Below are positions 1 through 10,189 of a stretch of DNA of 55,990 nucleotides, piece after piece. The stretch is from a virus, in the IMG/VR virus record IMGVR_UViG_3300030116_005147, positions 1-55,990 of that record. The stretch is one strand, 5' to 3'. The position numbers and the translations under genes were made by a program. Below the pieces are notes generated by a model that saw only the letters and a list, made by a program, of their open reading frames with translations, had not been told where the DNA came from and did not search any database. How positions within the stretch are numbered: position 1 is the first letter of the stretch; each line of letters starts with the position of its first letter.

Positions 1-96
1 ATGAGATTACTATACGTGTCACTAATAGTCCCAGCGACAGACTAAGCCATTATGCAGAAAAAATTGCTCACCAGAAAGCAAAGAAGATTATCAACC
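1..96. repeat. Terminal direct repeat, left copy
   Basis: Bases 1-96 are identical to the last 96 bases (55895-55990). The copies lie inside one continuous reading frame, so joining them makes a circle of about 55,894 bp. This is most simply the overlap left by assembling a circular or circularly permuted genome. A short physical terminal repeat cannot be excluded, but its position inside a structural gene argues against a packaging end. Confidence 0.9.
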
Positions 97-3000
97 AAGA
101 ACTAATGCGCGGAAAAGGCGTTGTTTTTGTTAGACAAGCTACTACCGAACAAAGAGCAGCAGCCGCTCGCAATTCCGGTATTCCTTTCTTATACAATACT
201 TTTGTTCCTTCTGCTCCTAGCGACACGCTCTATGTCAACGAAGACGGCTACGTAGTCGCTACAGAGAATACGTTTAAAGAAGGATCTTTTGCTATTGATT
301 ACACAGCGCAAGTTTTTAACAGCACTATTGCCTACACAGGCGCTGTGGGACACGAGCTTTGGGACTCAGGCGTTATCTCAGACATGTCGAGTTTTGCAAC
401 TACCGAAGACGGTAGTTTTAACTGGCAAGGCTTAGGCGGTCAGCAAACGCTTAAGCACCGAGTTGCTGAAGGAGAAACTTTAGAGGACATTGCTTTTAAG
501 TACTACGGCAGTAGAGAAAACATGCACGGTCAGTTGTGGGTAGAGCGGCAGCGTGTTGCGTTAGGTTTAGGCCCCGGCGAACAACCCCCCGTGGGCACTC
601 GCGTCTCCGTACATCGTGATGTCTTTGATGTGTTGAACAAAGCCGCTGCTGTTGCTCTGGGTACAGCAAAGGATGTAAACGTATGGGAGGAGATGGTAGA
701 AAGAGAGCAGTTGTTGGCAACAGAACAGCTTCTTGATTTGGCCGAGTGGTCTGCTCACAACCTGGATTTATCGGGCTCTGTTACGCTTCCTTTTGGCGGC
801 GGCCCGACGATGACCTCTGAAATAGAACTTCTTTCCTGGGGAGATTTTGACTTAGATACTAAGTCTGCCGCCTTGGGTGCTCTCTTTGCTACTAGCGGCA
901 TCTATGCAGACGTACGAGCAATAGATGCCTTTACTGGTACTATGGTTATTGCAGGTAAAGGTATTCAGGCTGGTAAGGCTTATAGGCAAGCCCGACAAGT
1001 CGAGCGCACTGCTAACGAGATGGTCAAGGTTGTAGACGAAGCGTACGATTACGACAGCCTGGTGCAGAAGATTAGAGAGATAAACCCTGGTGCAGACTAT
1101 GTGTACGAAGCCAAAGTAGCTGCGGCTATGGGTATAGACGAGAACGTATCGGCTCAGCTTAGGGCATTGGACAGAGCCAGAGAGCAAGAACAGATTCTTC
1201 TTCGCCGGGCAGAGTTAGACGAAGAGAGTTTGGTTTCTCAAGTAGAGAGAGCGGAGGCTACTGCTGCAAAAGACAGGGCAACAGAGAATATTCTGGAGAT
1301 ACAACTTAAGTCAGAAATACTTAAAAAGGAAGCTTACGAATCTGTTGTATCTGCTTTAGACAAACAAGGAGCGGTGGCAGCGGCCAAAAAGTACAAGCAA
1401 GAGCTTGAGGCTGCTGGAGTATTACAGAAACAAACAGACGCAGCGGTTGCTTCTCGTGATTCGTTTATTGCGAAGGAGACAACAAAGAGCCACGTTAGGA
1501 CTTTAGAAAACAACCAGAAGCAGATTAAGGATGCTGTAGAGCAGGAGAGCGCTGCGTCAAAGTCTTTTTCTGTAGAGGCAGAAAACGTAAAGACTGTTGT
1601 TACTGACCTTCGGCTTCAGAAGAGATCTCTTAATGCGCGAATGGATGAGTTGCGAGCAGCGCAACGACAAGAGCTTGATGACATTGCTCTGCAAGCACAA
1701 CCCGTACGTGCTCCTACAGCCGAACTGGTTGTAAGAGCCAAGAATGCAGGCGTGCCTATAGACATTAACAGACCCCCGACAAACCTTAGCAGCTTTAGAA
1801 AAAAAGTTAGTAGAGCAGAAAGCAAGGCAGGTAAGAAAGACGTTAATCCAGACGATGTGGAAGCCGTTCAAAAAGAACTCGATAAGGTGGCAGCGGCTAA
1901 CAAGAAGAAATCAATCAGCAAAAGAAGAGCAGGACAAGAGGCTGCGAAGAAACGTCACAAGGCAGAAAAACAAGAAATCTTAGATCAAATCAAAGACGTT
2001 AACAAAGACATTAAGTACCTGACCGCTAAAAGAAAACCTGGAGCCGAAAAGCTTGAAGGAAGCCCGGATGCGGAAAGGTTTTACAACAAAAAGAAAACAG
2101 CCAAAGAACGATTAGACAAGGCAAGAAAAGCCCGAGAAAGCCAAGTAAAGCAGGCCCGAGAGTATCGGGCATCTAAAGAAGCAAAGAAAATAAGAGAAGA
2201 GCTAAAGAAATTAGACGCAGAGGTGTTTCGATCGAACGCTGCCTTAGCTCGCGTAGAAGGCTCCGCCTACTCTCGACTAGCAGCTTACGCTCCCGGCATC
2301 AACATGGGCGTGCTGAAGAAGTCAGACGCAGTTGATGCGCTTGAAGAAGCAGTTCAAAGAAACAAGCAAGCTGCTCTGGATGCTGACGAAGCAGTTGCTG
2401 CTGCCAAGAAGAAATACCTTGAGTTTCAAACCTCTCGTAAGACCGCTCAACTATCTGCGCGAGAGGCAGAACGCGCTTTAGATAAGTTAATCGAAGTTAG
2501 GGACAGAAAAGCTCGCTTAGAGCAGAGCATTCGCGGCCAGACAGAACAGCAAGATGTTTGGCGTAAGATTGCTCTAAACATGGCAAGAGAGCTTAGAGAA
2601 GGAAACGGGTTGCTAAAGGCGTTCCCTGACCAATCTGTGAAGTTTGTAGACCCTCTTGGTCCTTCTACTATGTCTGTAAACGCACGCACCGGAGAACGTG
2701 TCATCGACACAAAACTACTTCGGAAGTCTTACGACGAGATGTACGGAGAAGACGCAGTAAATCACTTCTTAAAAACAGAGCCGGAAATGGCTAAGCCTCT
2801 CAATAACTTGTTGTCTAAGACAGGAGAGGTAACGCTGTCTGGAAGCGAGGTGTTTGGTATTCAGCAACTCCAGGCTGGGCTTCTTCGGGCTCGTGAGGCA
2901 GTGCATCCCAAAGCGCAATCGATAGCAACGGTTCGTGCTATTGCACAAGCCAAGGGAGATGTTGACATGATGCGCGTTTCTTTACGCGCATCCAAGAACT

Positions 3001-6000
3001 ATTTTAAGAGAGCTGGTCAAACGTTTTTGCACACGATGTCTTTGAATCCCGATTGGTTGGCGTACACGGCTGCTCGTATAGAGAACCAGTTTAACTCTAT
3101 CAACAATCGTGTCGGCCCTATCGCGGGTGAGTATGCTGCTCTGTTGAAGTCTGCAGACTACAGCGCGTCTATGATCAATGACGATTTGCGTTTGATTCAG
3201 AGAGAAGCACACGGCGGTACTCTTTTGGGAGGAGCCCCAGGTGTTGTCTTAGAGACTTTTAACGCCAACAAGAAATCGCTTAACTCTCAGAAAGCAACCA
3301 ACCTATATTTTGATTTGGTAGATGGGGACGTTCAGCGTCTTAGTACTACGGTCTTTGGAGAAGTAGAGGCTGTTGATGTTATCCGTGGTCTTCAGCAGGA
3401 AGTTAAAAGCTTAGACGAAAAACTTAAGGACATAGACAGAAAGCTTAAGATAGAGAGTGAAGTACCCGGAGAGACTCTTCTGGACGATGCTCTTCGGGAA
3501 GCCAGCGAAAACCTTACTATCAAGCAAAAGGAGTTGGAAGAAGCAGTAGCTGCTCAGCGTGTTTTAGAAGAACGCTTTTATAAGATGAAGCGAGACGTAG
3601 TTACTCAGTCCAATCGGCTTTCTGAAGAAGCAGATCTTTTAGAAAAAACCACTAAGGTATCAGACAACGAATATTCCGTTTTTAATAACTATACCGCTGC
3701 TATGCAAGCTAGAGAAGCTGGAGATACAGTCGCTTTTCAATCCAGAATAACAGACGCAGCGCAAGCATCTGGTGTGTTTTCTCCAGCTAAAATACGAGAC
3801 ATGCGTACAGGCTTCTTAAATGTTTTTGGGGACGCAGAAGAAACAGTTCTTAGAAACCTGGCTGCTGCTGTAGAGACAAAGCTTACACGTCCGCAGGCTT
3901 TGCGCCAAGAAGCAGACGACCTCTTGGTTGGTTTTGAAAGAGGAAACCACCCGCAGCAGAACAACTACGACCGCTTAGTAGCCCAGATTAGAGAATCCCA
4001 AGTCGAGGTAGCTGCTGCGGAAAAAGCAGGTAAGTTAGCAGAAGCTCGTATTAAAAACTTAGAGAGAGGTCAACTCCCCGAAGACCTTATGGCTGCTCTA
4101 ACCAGCAGACAGCAAGTAGTTCGTAAGCAACACGAATACAAACGCTTAGAGCAGAAAGTAGCAGTTCGACAGAAAGACGTAGATAAGTTGGACGCTGAAA
4201 TTGAAGACCTTCAAAACCAAATAGACACAAAGCCCGCGCAGATACAAGAGGAAATCGCTAAGCTTGAGCAAAAAGCTGCGCCCCTCTACACGCGACTACA
4301 GGCTGCTCAATACGTCGGAAACGTAGACGAATCCAGCGACTTGGCTGCAAGCATCGCAAGTATCAATAAAGAAATCGACGAAGCCCAACTGCGCTTTAAT
4401 GCGTATGCAGAAACGAGAACAAACACAGTCGACGGTTCGACTATTGTTGAGCCACGGTTTGATAACACCAACCCTTTATATAACCGAATCGAAAAAGCAA
4501 GGGCTCAACGAGACGATGTTTTTGCTAAGCTATCGAGTGATCAAGATTTATTAGCAGATATTAACACTGAGCTAAGACAACTAATCGATGAGGTAGGGTT
4601 TACTTCAATCAACAGCGAAACGAAGCTGGCTTTAGTACAAGAGCGTAAGTACGTAGAGCGCTTGATTGCGGAAACAAACCAGAAGATAAAAGACCAAACT
4701 AAGAAACCTTCTTACAAGGAAGCGAGTGATTTCTTAGAGTTTAGTGACGAAGGCAACGCACTTCGGGCTGCTACGGTTCGTAAACTAAAAGCTGAAAATC
4801 GACTTGAGCAGCTACAACAAAACTCTTCTTTTGTTGCTGGAGAATCTGAGTTCCACGCTCAGTTGCTTAAAGTAGCTATCGAGCAGGAGAAGAACGAGCT
4901 TGCTAGAGTACTACAAGCCACAAAGCCCGAAGAAGGTACGATATCTAGCGTTCAGAAAAGAATAAGCAACGCTCGACAGATTGCAAACGCTCTAAAGAAA
5001 GAGCCTTTGATTGACTCGTACGAAGAGACTTTGCGTCTTCTAACTAACCAAAAAGCGTTTACTTACGGCATGCACATTGAAAAGTTAGCAAGCGCAGAGC
5101 AAGAACTCTTGCTTGCAACACGGGCGTTTGACGAAGCAAAGCCAGCGTACAGCCAACGACTAAAAGCGTTGATGGACGGCGACGAGGTAATGCCTGTAGG
5201 CAATCGACAACACGGAGAGCTTATCGTCAAGAAGAACATTCCTATTAAGGTTGGGGCACGAACAACTGCGTCTAACACGGGCATGACTGTTCCTTGGGAC
5301 GATGCTGTTCATCAGTTTCGATACACTGACTTACTGCACTTCAATAAAAAAGTAGAAGCAGCAGCAAAGCAACCAGGTAACTTTTCTACCAACTTAAGAA
5401 ACCACGGTGTGTCTGAAGCGTTCATGGGATTGTCCCGCATGTGGTTACCCAGAGGACACAAGCTGTCGGATTACAACTCAACAGAGCTTTTGTCTTCTGC
5501 AGCAGACATCTTGGCGTCAGGAAAAGGAACTACTTTCAGAGAGTTCTCTGACGCTATGAGGTTGAAAACGTATCAGATTATTAAAGAAACTTCTGGTATT
5601 CCAGAACAAGCGTTGTTGGATTTAAACTCTACGACGAAAGCCGCTGAAGCAGAGCACTCTATCGCTATGGGCGCGTACAATGTTTTACGAGCATCGTTGC
5701 TCAAGAAGACACTGGACAGAATGGTGACCACGCATGGAGCGATGTTCACTACTAAACAAGCCGATGCGATTAACGCTTTCTTAGGTGCAGAAGCCGGAAT
5801 CAAATCTATTGACCCCGCAGATTGGCCAGACGTTGTCGAAGGACTAAACCGTCTCGGCACACCGATTACTCAAACGCACGTAGGTGCTCGCCACGGACTT
5901 GCAGAAAAAACCACGCGGCTAATCGCTTCGGGCGCTACTGCTGAGGGCTCTACTATTTACGCCAGAGAAGATTTGATTGGTGCCATTAACGATGTCTTTA

Positions 6001-8060
6001 ATGACGCTGCTAAAAGATCAGATAGATTCTACCGTGCTAGCAGTGATTCTCAGATGGGGCTGGGCTCCAAAGTTGCAAACAACAAACTGTATTCTATGTG
6101 GAAACAGAGCGTTACCACCGGGCTGATTCTACCGAATCCTCACTACTGGGCTAACACCGCAGTGGGTGACTTTTCGCAAATGGCTTTTACGGTTGGTTAT
6201 GGAACAGCGACCAAGCAAAGCCTTATGAACCTGCCTCACTTTGTTCCTGTATTAGGTAAGTACTGGCAGCCCTGGGTGTCTACAATGACGCACTGGTCTT
6301 CAAACAAGCCTGTCTTGGGGACACTGACAAACGCCTGGTTTAACCCGCACTTAAACAGCATCTGGAACAGAAAGCCCGGTTACATTGTTTTTAAAGGCGG
6401 GCAAACTGCTTCTTACGACGACGTATATCGCTTTGCTGTAGAAGACGGCATCATAGATTCAGTCATCCAACAAGAGTTCTTGGCTGCTTTAGATAGAGGC
6501 AAAACAGCAGCTATGAAAAACAAGTTTGAGTCTATGGCTACCATAGGCAAGAACTGGAACGAAGATATCTTGTTGTTTGCGGACTTTGCCCAGAAACGAC
6601 AAAGAATGGCTTTGTATGTAGATTTATTGCAGAAAGGCTATACAAGAAAAGAAGCGGCTCGTCTTACTTTAGAGGCTTTGTACGATTGGAAGCACGGTGT
6701 TTCTCAATGGGAAGTAGCTAAGATTTTGTGGATGAGCCCGTTCTGGCGGTTCTGGAAGAATGCTCTTAAGCAAACTGCTCGTGTCTATACCGACCCGCTT
6801 ACGAAGCCAGACAAGGTTATTCAGGAGCTTATGGCTTCTGGGCTCGGAGAAGTACCTGCGGGGTCTGCGGCTGCTCAAAGAATGCGTCAAACACTTATTG
6901 CTGCAGATCGAGGCGGCGAGATGTTGTATGAACAGTTTGCTCAAGACACAGAACCTGCCCAAGCTCGTTTCTATACGGACGTATTAGAAGATGGAAGGGC
7001 ACAACTAAAAGAAGTCTACATGGACGCTTCGGTGTTTATGCAAGACTACATGTTAGACAATCTTTACTACGGAACAACTACGCTGTCTGACCAGAAGCGG
7101 AAGTTTTTTGATACTGAGTTAGTTCCTTTGGGTGGTTTGTTAGACCCTCTGGGTAACGCAATGGGTATCGCCCCAGGAAGATCTCCCTTCCCAGACTCTA
7201 CGTCTGTAGACGCTCACAGGTCTTACACACACGCTCACTACATAGGTCCAAAGTTCTCTACCATAGAGTCGTTTGTCTTGTTCTCTACCCTTTCTGCTTG
7301 GGCTGTTTCTGGCGGATACGCTGCAAAAGAAGCAATAGAAAACGGAGAGGACACGGTCATAACACCTGACTTTATAGAGGACTTCGTACTAAAACCCTCT
7401 ACAAAAGTAATCGGCGGACCCGTAGCGTTTCCTATGTTGGAAGCTGCAGCCAAGATGGGCGGCTACGAGATTCCTTTTGGAACCTTAGACAGGTACGCGT
7501 ATCGAGGAGGATACAGTTCAACGCTGTCAGAAGGAGAAGCTTACCTAATGTCTGCAATGAACCTGAACGTTACACCCGCAGAAGCAAGAGAACAACTCAA
7601 GGAAGATCCAAAACCGTTTACTCCAGGCACCGCAGGAAAGTACGTAACCGACAACGCTTTTGGACTGTTCCTCTTACGGAACCTGCCCTTCGTAATGCAG
7701 CTACCTACTAAAGTAGATCAAGCTTACTTTAGGAATCCAGACGTGCAGAGAGGTTTGTTTCCCGCCGCATACGGTGCTTTTCAACAAATGGGAGGACTGC
7801 CTTATAAGCCCGTATACTTTGATCCCAAGCAGATATTTACAGGCAAACAATACGAAGTAGACAGCCAGTTTAAAGCCATGAAAGAGAAGTACGGTAAGCT
7901 GGAAGCAGATAGGAAAGCAGCTAAGTCGCGTGCTGCAGCCGAAAGGGACTTAGAGCAGAACATCGAGTTCTTGCGAGGCGAAGGCGAGATAGCACCGTTG
8001 CCGGAAGGAATGTCTACGGACGAGCTATTAGAGGGTTTTGGCGAAACAGCCGACGAGTAA
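1..8060 (+). CDS. Giant internal virion / DNA-ejection-type protein, C-terminal 2,687 residues (continues from 54004)
   Basis: This is the remainder of the gene that starts at GTG 54004. Codons run in frame from base 3 to the TAA at 8058-8060. Across the join the product is 3,316 residues, and the first in-window ATG (105) is residue 666. A LysM-like segment lies at about residues 781-836, with the pattern HRVAEGETLEDIAFKYYG followed by a late RVSV. Long Lys/Glu/Ala-rich coiled coils fill about 1020-1480 and 1760-2300. Residues about 2660-2915 form an aromatic, partly hydrophobic module (NPHYWANTAVGDF, then SPFWRFWKN) that resembles the conserved C-terminal part of large polyvalent or ejection-type phage proteins I know. 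Position after the tail and internal-virion genes fits a protein ejected with the genome, like T7 gp16, though no lysozyme or transglycosylase motif was recognised. An N4-type virion RNA polymerase of similar size was considered, but I could not find its catalytic motifs. Confidence 0.85.
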   Translation, partial: EITIRVTNSPSDRLSHYAEKIAHQKAKKIINQELMRGKGVVFVRQATTEQRAAAARNSGIPFLYNTFVPSAPSDTLYVNEDGYVVATENTFKEGSFAIDYTAQVFNSTIAYTGAVGHELWDSGVISDMSSFATTEDGSFNWQGLGGQQTLKHRVAEGETLEDIAFKYYGSRENMHGQLWVERQRVALGLGPGEQPPVGTRVSVHRDVFDVLNKAAAVALGTAKDVNVWEEMVEREQLLATEQLLDLAEWSAHNLDLSGSVTLPFGGGPTMTSEIELLSWGDFDLDTKSAALGALFATSGIYADVRAIDAFTGTMVIAGKGIQAGKAYRQARQVERTANEMVKVVDEAYDYDSLVQKIREINPGADYVYEAKVAAAMGIDENVSAQLRALDRAREQEQILLRRAELDEESLVSQVERAEATAAKDRATENILEIQLKSEILKKEAYESVVSALDKQGAVAAAKKYKQELEAAGVLQKQTDAAVASRDSFIAKETTKSHVRTLENNQKQIKDAVEQESAASKSFSVEAENVKTVVTDLRLQKRSLNARMDELRAAQRQELDDIALQAQPVRAPTAELVVRAKNAGVPIDINRPPTNLSSFRKKVSRAESKAGKKDVNPDDVEAVQKELDKVAAANKKKSISKRRAGQEAAKKRHKAEKQEILDQIKDVNKDIKYLTAKRKPGAEKLEGSPDAERFYNKKKTAKERLDKARKARESQVKQAREYRASKEAKKIREELKKLDAEVFRSNAALARVEGSAYSRLAAYAPGINMGVLKKSDAVDALEEAVQRNKQAALDADEAVAAAKKKYLEFQTSRKTAQLSAREAERALDKLIEVRDRKARLEQSIRGQTEQQDVWRKIALNMARELREGNGLLKAFPDQSVKFVDPLGPSTMSVNARTGERVIDTKLLRKSYDEMYGEDAVNHFLKTEPEMAKPLNNLLSKTGEVTLSGSEVFGIQQLQAGLLRAREAVHPKAQSIATVRAIAQAKGDVDMMRVSLRASKNYFKRAGQTFLHTMSLNPDWLAYTAARIENQFNSINNRVGPIAGEYAALLKSADYSASMINDDLRLIQREAHGGTLLGGAPGVVLETFNANKKSLNSQKATNLYFDLVDGDVQRLSTTVFGEVEAVDVIRGLQQEVKSLDEKLKDIDRKLKIESEVPGETLLDDALREASENLTIKQKELEEAVAAQRVLEERFYKMKRDVVTQSNRLSEEADLLEKTTKVSDNEYSVFNNYTAAMQAREAGDTVAFQSRITDAAQASGVFSPAKIRDMRTGFLNVFGDAEETVLRNLAAAVETKLTRPQALRQEADDLLVGFERGNHPQQNNYDRLVAQIRESQVEVAAAEKAGKLAEARIKNLERGQLPEDLMAALTSRQQVVRKQHEYKRLEQKVAVRQKDVDKLDAEIEDLQNQIDTKPAQIQEEIAKLEQKAAPLYTRLQAAQYVGNVDESSDLAASIASINKEIDEAQLRFNAYAETRTNTVDGSTIVEPRFDNTNPLYNRIEKARAQRDDVFAKLSSDQDLLADINTELRQLIDEVGFTSINSETKLALVQERKYVERLIAETNQKIKDQTKKPSYKEASDFLEFSDEGNALRAATVRKLKAENRLEQLQQNSSFVAGESEFHAQLLKVAIEQEKNELARVLQATKPEEGTISSVQKRISNARQIANALKKEPLIDSYEETLRLLTNQKAFTYGMHIEKLASAEQELLLATRAFDEAKPAYSQRLKALMDGDEVMPVGNRQHGELIVKKNIPIKVGARTTASNTGMTVPWDDAVHQFRYTDLLHFNKKVEAAAKQPGNFSTNLRNHGVSEAFMGLSRMWLPRGHKLSDYNSTELLSSAADILASGKGTTFREFSDAMRLKTYQIIKETSGIPEQALLDLNSTTKAAEAEHSIAMGAYNVLRASLLKKTLDRMVTTHGAMFTTKQADAINAFLGAEAGIKSIDPADWPDVVEGLNRLGTPITQTHVGARHGLAEKTTRLIASGATAEGSTIYAREDLIGAINDVFNDAAKRSDRFYRASSDSQMGLGSKVANNKLYSMWKQSVTTGLILPNPHYWANTAVGDFSQMAFTVGYGTATKQSLMNLPHFVPVLGKYWQPWVSTMTHWSSNKPVLGTLTNAWFNPHLNSIWNRKPGYIVFKGGQTASYDDVYRFAVEDGIIDSVIQQEFLAALDRGKTAAMKNKFESMATIGKNWNEDILLFADFAQKRQRMALYVDLLQKGYTRKEAARLTLEALYDWKHGVSQWEVAKILWMSPFWRFWKNALKQTARVYTDPLTKPDKVIQELMASGLGEVPAGSAAAQRMRQTLIAADRGGEMLYEQFAQDTEPAQARFYTDVLEDGRAQLKEVYMDASVFMQDYMLDNLYYGTTTLSDQKRKFFDTELVPLGGLLDPLGNAMGIAPGRSPFPDSTSVDAHRSYTHAHYIGPKFSTIESFVLFSTLSAWAVSGGYAAKEAIENGEDTVITPDFIEDFVLKPSTKVIGGPVAFPMLEAAAKMGGYEIPFGTLDRYAYRGGYSSTLSEGEAYLMSAMNLNVTPAEAREQLKEDPKPFTPGTAGKYVTDNAFGLFLLRNLPFVMQLPTKVDQAYFRNPDVQRGLFPAAYGAFQQMGGLPYKPVYFDPKQIFTGKQYEVDSQFKAMKEKYGKLEADRKAAKSRAAAERDLEQNIEFLRGEGEIAPLPEGMSTDELLEGFGETADE

Positions 8061-8141
8061 ACTGGCACAGGCAACTCGCCTATGATAGGATTTGAGCGGT
8101 GATGGGAGCATGAAGCTCTAAGGATTGGATAGGAGGTCACC

Positions 8142-8795
8142 ATGGGTATTCCACAACATTCTCTTAATCCCGGTCGCGCAGTTCCGAACTCTCGGGACCA
8201 CGGTCAGGAAATGCTTTTTGAGGCCGCAGGCACTATTACTGCCGACGCTCTCGTTTATTCTTCAGCCGACTCCAGCGGTCGCGCAGTTGTAAGTGTCGCT
8301 GATGACGATGCTCGGTCTACTGCCGATGGCGCTCTCTGGGTTGCACTTCACGCCGCTGCTGCAGGACAGCAGGTTCGTTGCGCCAAGTACCGTATCTTGA
8401 GCAACGTCAACGCTTCTTCGGGCGCGGTCGGTGGTGCTGTCTATCTGAGCGATGACGGCGGTTGGTCGGCCACAGCGGGTACTGTTCGTAAGCGCGTTGG
8501 AACTTTCTTGGACAATAGCGCAACTACAGGTGTCGTAGAGCTTGCTCCACAAGCGAGCTTCTCAAGCGAGACATTGTCAGGTGCTTTTATCTCTTCGGAG
8601 CAAACAGGAAGTGGAAGCCTACAGAGCATTGCTCACGGACTGGGAAGGGTGCCTACTACGATTATCCCCATCCTCACGACTACAGCGAGTGGTGCTAATT
8701 CGGCTGTATTGGGGACAAGCAGTGACGCTTCTGACGCTACCAACGTCAAGATTACAGTTACTAATACTGCAAAGTACATCGTTATCGCATTCTGA
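8142..8795 (+). CDS. Virion decoration or fibre-type protein (217 aa)
   Basis: The start ATG follows a strong Shine-Dalgarno (TAGGAGG). The product is rich in Ala, Ser, Thr and Val and low in Lys. Its N-terminal half (about 25-130) has the alternating small and beta-branched residues of a beta-rich head decoration protein of the DUF2190 kind (DALVYSSADSSGRAVVSVAD). The C-terminal half (about 145-217) resembles the beta-sandwich ends of phage fibre proteins (HGLGRVPTTIIPIL). It is the first gene after the giant ejection protein and leads a run of five virion-surface genes. Exact role is inferred from composition and position. Confidence 0.6.
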   Translation: MGIPQHSLNPGRAVPNSRDHGQEMLFEAAGTITADALVYSSADSSGRAVVSVADDDARSTADGALWVALHAAAAGQQVRCAKYRILSNVNASSGAVGGAVYLSDDGGWSATAGTVRKRVGTFLDNSATTGVVELAPQASFSSETLSGAFISSEQTGSGSLQSIAHGLGRVPTTIIPILTTTASGANSAVLGTSSDASDATNVKITVTNTAKYIVIAF

Positions 8796-8803
8796 GGTGA
8801 GCT

Positions 8804-9202
8804 ATGGGCGCTTATAGACGCTTTGATTCTACAGCGTCCACGGGCGGCTCTGCCACAGTGGACGTAACACTACAGCTTTCTAACGTAGACTTGGTAACGA
8901 GTAAGCCACTCAACCCGATGTGGCTTGTTCGTGCTGTATATGTGAAGTTCACTCGTGGCGGCTCCTCTGCGGCTACTTATGACGTGCGTATTGGCGAGAC
9001 TTCTGGTTGGACCAATGGTGCCCAGGACGAGCGGTACTCTAACACAGCTACTGCTCACGGCACTCTGGTCACGGACGTGCTCGATGGCGTGCCCATCAAG
9101 ACGGACGATAACGGTCGTGTGTATATTCGCTTTACAGGTAACGCAGGAACAGGTCACTCCATCGAGTATACCGTCGATTTAGAATCCGTACCGGGGTCTT
9201 GA
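8804..9202 (+). CDS. Putative virion surface / tail-associated protein (132 aa)
   Basis: The ATG lies 8 bases after the preceding stop, with GAGGTGAG as ribosome binding site. The protein is a small, Gly/Thr/Val-rich, probably all-beta domain with no signal peptide or membrane segment. I do not recognise a family. Tight packing between decoration-like and fibre-like genes suggests a structural role on head or tail. Confidence in coding status is high, in function low. Confidence 0.6.
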   Translation: MGAYRRFDSTASTGGSATVDVTLQLSNVDLVTSKPLNPMWLVRAVYVKFTRGGSSAATYDVRIGETSGWTNGAQDERYSNTATAHGTLVTDVLDGVPIKTDDNGRVYIRFTGNAGTGHSIEYTVDLESVPGS

Positions 9203-9203
9203 T

Positions 9204-10178
9204 ATGCCTATTGTTCGTCCCAAGCAACCAGGAAGAACTCAGCTTTCTGAGTTGGAAGTTGATGAGACTACTACTGTAGTAGACTCTGTTAACAATCGCC
9301 TTGGGGTCGGTCTTTCAGATCCCAAGACTCGATTGACTGTCGAGGGCTCTGTCACCTTGAAGGAGCAAGCATCTGCTGATGGTGACACTGCTGCTTACGG
9401 TCAGCTTTGGGTAAAGACCGCGACCCCGAATGAGCTTTACTTCACCACCGACGCTGGTGACGATATCCCGATTACCTCTGGAACTACGACTGCTTTTGTT
9501 GGTGATATTACGGGAGTGACGGCGGGCACAGGATTGTCAGGAGGAGGATCTTCTGGAGCAGTTACTCTTAGTGTAGACGCCAGTCAAACCCAGATTACTG
9601 CTGTCGGAACTATCGGTACGGGAGTCTGGCAAGGTACTGCAATCGCTCAGGCGTACATTGCAAACGACGCCATTAACGGCGACAAGATTGCAGACGACGC
9701 GATTAACTCGGAGCACTACACCGACGGTTCTATCGACACCGCCCACATCGCAGACAATCAGGTCACACTGGCTAAGATGGCGGGGATTACTCGCGGGTCT
9801 ATTATTATTGGAAACGCCAGTGGAGATCCTGCCCTCTTGGCTGCGGGCTCAAATAACTATGTGCTAACTTCCGATGGAACCGACATTGCCTGGGCTGAAG
9901 CATCGGGAGGTGGGAGCACAGATCTAAACGGTCTAAGCGCTGCTGTTGTAGATGTCGCGGCTGACAGCATTGGAATCATTGATGCTAACGACAGTAACAA
10001 CTCAAAGAAAGAAAGCATCGCTGACTTCGTTAGCGCTATTGCTGGCACAGGGTTTAGTGCTTCAAATGGTGTGCTGAACCTCAATGCTTCAACATCGGCG
10101 GCAGGGTTCGTCAGTGGCGGCGTTCGCGGTACTGCTGACCAGTTAGGCGAAGTTTTATTCAACCAAGTTTTTAGTTAG
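9204..10178 (+). CDS. Tail fibre protein (324 aa)
   Basis: It starts one base after the preceding stop. Residues about 95-130 carry the low-complexity pattern GDITGVTAGTGLSGGG, and about 145-190 have repeated AYIANDAINGDKIADDAI-type motifs (NDAINGDKI, DDAINSEHY, DGSIDTAHI). Both are typical of trimeric beta-helical tail fibres of aquatic phages. A further GNASGDPALL segment sits near 215. The N-terminal roughly 90 residues (PKQPGRTQLSELEVDETTT) may be the attachment end. Probable role is host recognition. Confidence 0.75.
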   Translation: MPIVRPKQPGRTQLSELEVDETTTVVDSVNNRLGVGLSDPKTRLTVEGSVTLKEQASADGDTAAYGQLWVKTATPNELYFTTDAGDDIPITSGTTTAFVGDITGVTAGTGLSGGGSSGAVTLSVDASQTQITAVGTIGTGVWQGTAIAQAYIANDAINGDKIADDAINSEHYTDGSIDTAHIADNQVTLAKMAGITRGSIIIGNASGDPALLAAGSNNYVLTSDGTDIAWAEASGGGSTDLNGLSAAVVDVAADSIGIIDANDSNNSKKESIADFVSAIAGTGFSASNGVLNLNASTSAAGFVSGGVRGTADQLGEVLFNQVFS

Positions 10179-10189
10179 AGGGCTCGATT

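Noticed and set aside
1-96. Physical terminal repeat as T7-like DNA ends
   Set aside because: The repeat lies inside a continuous reading frame and is only 96 bases, so an assembly overlap of a circular map is simpler.
1-8060. N4-type virion RNA polymerase
   Set aside because: Size is similar, but I could not find the catalytic TxxGR-, K- or Asp-containing motifs. Coiled coils and the C-terminal hydrophobic module point to an ejection protein.
8081-8086. TATGAT as promoter for the fibre genes
   Set aside because: No matching -35; the 81-base gap could hold a promoter but the evidence is weak.
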